Source: Pelagibacterium lacus (GTDB lineage: Bacteria; Pseudomonadota; Alphaproteobacteria; Rhizobiales; Devosiaceae). Taken from it: a stretch of 41,972 nt of DNA. The stretch covers positions 1 through 41,972 of the forward strand of contig NZ_QQNH01000023.1 of NCBI RefSeq assembly GCF_003345525.1, given 5' to 3'. The notes under the pieces were generated by a model. It did not search any database. It was not told the origin of the DNA and saw only the letters and a program-made list of their open reading frames with translations. Both the position numbers and the translations under genes were made by a program. Below, in pieces: positions 41,399-41,972 of the stretch (position 1 is the stretch's first letter; the number at the start of each line of letters is the position of its first letter).

Positions 41399-41899
41399 AT
41401 GATCCGCGCCATCCTCCTCTCCCTGGCCTTGCTGGCCGCCCCGGCCTATGCCCAGGACGATCATGATCATGATCATGATCACGACCACGACCATCACGTC
41501 GCCGAAGCGGAAGGCATCCGCGCCATTCATGGCTGGGCCAATGCCGGGGACGCGTCCAGCGCCTTCGTCTATATCGAACTGGAGAACACTTCCGGGGAGA
41601 CGGTGATCCTCTCCGAGGTGGAGAGCGATATCGCCGCGTCGGCGGAGCTGGTCGGCTTGACCAATAGCGGCGGCGAGCTGAGCTTCCAGCCGATCGCCGA
41701 GATGCCGATCGCCGCCGGATCGAGCATCGTCCTCTCGCCCAACGCCCTCGCCATCCGCCTGTCCGGCCTGACCGGCCCGCTCATCGAGGGCGAGACCTTC
41801 GAGATCGAACTGGGCTTTGGCGGCACGCATCTGCACGCGGTCGTGGAAATCGAATCCGCCTCCGCCACCCAGCACAGCCATGCCGGGCACAATCACTAG
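41399..41899 (+). CDS. Secreted PCu(A)C-like protein with His-rich tails
   Basis: 166 aa. The signal peptide ends near AYAQ; the mature N-terminus is a DH repeat (H22, 24, 26, 28, 30, 32, 33). Residues 40-150 follow the PCu(A)C (DUF461) fold: IHGWANAGDASSAFVYIELEN, SAELVGL, MPIAAGSSIVLSPN, LSGLTGPLIEGETFEIELGF. The usual Cu(I) ligands are not there: AEIH is AELV, the Met pair is ELSF, and HLM is AIR. The C-terminus is HSHAGHNH. It probably binds divalent metal, most likely zinc, for the adjacent ABC transporter. AAGGA precedes the ATG. The TAG stop is completed by the insertion sequence. Confidence 0.85.
   Translation: MIRAILLSLALLAAPAYAQDDHDHDHDHDHDHHVAEAEGIRAIHGWANAGDASSAFVYIELENTSGETVILSEVESDIAASAELVGLTNSGGELSFQPIAEMPIAAGSSIVLSPNALAIRLSGLTGPLIEGETFEIELGFGGTHLHAVVEIESASATQHSHAGHNH
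41459..41497 (+). repeat. In-frame hexamer repeat encoding Asp-His units
   Basis: Three GATCAT units (41459-41476) followed by the variants GATCAC, GACCAC and GACCAT and a final CAC. Each unit encodes DH. Slippage would change length by whole DH pairs without breaking the frame. Confidence 0.8.
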
Positions 41900-41972
41900 G
41901 CTGAATCGACATTCATCGCATCCACAGCATTGCTGCGGCGAGTTGCAAGAAGCTTAGGAAGTGGGTCGCGCG
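41899..41972 (-). mobile_element. End of an insertion sequence (IS5/IS427-like), truncated by window edge
   Basis: From 41899 the plus strand reads GGCTGAATCGACATTCA, matching 15 of 17 bases of the element end at the left edge of the window (59-75, complement). The junction is at CTAG (41896-41899), as at the left edge. A transposase C-terminus ends within the element on the minus strand. Confidence 0.6.
41913..41972 (-). CDS. C-terminal fragment of an IS transposase
   Basis: Reading leftward from the window edge the frame gives RATHFLSFLQLAAAMLWMR then TGA (41915-41913). This matches the C-terminal pattern of IS5-family DDE transposases (an arginine-rich part, then a hydrophobic helix ending in W-x-R). 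It ends 14 nt inside the element end. The rest is outside the window, so family is inferred from this tail only. Confidence 0.5.
   Translation of the reverse strand, partial: RATHFLSFLQLAAAMLWMR

Noticed and set aside
75-41899. The whole window as a composite transposon between two IS copies
   Set aside because: The interior holds core genes (guaA, guaB, rlmE, ccoNOQP, a tRNA) with uniform composition, so a contig broken at repeats is much more likely than a mobile 42-kb unit.
1-41972. CRISPR array or phage-defence locus
   Set aside because: No regularly spaced repeats and no cas, restriction, toxin-antitoxin or phage genes were seen on either strand.

Overview
The window is a high-GC stretch from an alphaproteobacterium. 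Gene content points to Hyphomicrobiales, most like the Devosia/Pelagibacterium group: a complete cbb3 oxidase operon, a ppx-rlmE pair, general-stress (EcfG-type) promoters, FCD-type GntR and NMT1-like transport genes. The genus is an inference from gene content, not from a marker gene. About 38 protein genes and one tRNA are supported. Both edges run into what look like copies of the same insertion sequence, each inserted at a CTAG that carries the stop codon of the flanking gene. The window may therefore be a whole contig broken at repeats.

Layout. 75-590: a DUF892 ferritin-like stress protein with a textbook EcfG promoter. 760-7874 (minus): one tight operon for cbb3 cytochrome oxidase, ccoN-O-Q-P, a 67-aa membrane peptide, a DUF2189 membrane protein, ccoI, ccoS and a translationally coupled 43-aa membrane peptide. 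ccoG and a full-length ccoH are absent. 8251-12749 (minus): an ABC uptake system (NMT1-like binding protein, ATPase, permease) in one operon with an acetamidase/formamidase and an FAH-family hydrolase, closed by a strong terminator. It is divergent from a GntR/FCD regulator. An 11-bp palindrome lies over both predicted -35 elements.

13598-19247: small genes of mostly unknown function, a DSD1-type PLP enzyme next to a mu-crystallin/ornithine-cyclodeaminase-type reductase (the gene pair seen as bhcC-bhcD in the beta-hydroxyaspartate cycle), a membrane-anchored NlpC/P60 protein whose catalytic Cys is Ser, two small membrane proteins, tRNA-Gln(CTG) and a secreted TIGR02594-like protein. 19629-25880: ppx/gppA, rlmE, an MFS exporter, a lipid-kinase-like gene coupled to a metallophosphoesterase, a PRC-barrel protein and a VOC protein. 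26189-31426: guaB, an rsmB-like methyltransferase, tspO and guaA, so both GMP-branch enzymes are close together. 31490-37037: a succinate-semialdehyde dehydrogenase-like gene, a YdiJ-type FAD/Fe-S dehydrogenase and a divergent LysR regulator. 37157-38635: a secreted alkaline phosphatase behind a Pho-box-like repeat.

The most interesting system is 38754-41899: a Tat-exported DUF3299-like protein, a MacB/LolD-type ATPase, an FtsX-like permease with a His-containing periplasmic segment, and a secreted protein with a PCu(A)C-like fold. That last protein lacks the usual Cu(I) ligands but carries a DH-repeat tail at the N-terminus and a His-rich C-terminus. The layout resembles the Zn-responsive zrg (Vibrio) and PA4063-4066 (Pseudomonas) systems, with the metal-binding protein swapped for a different fold.
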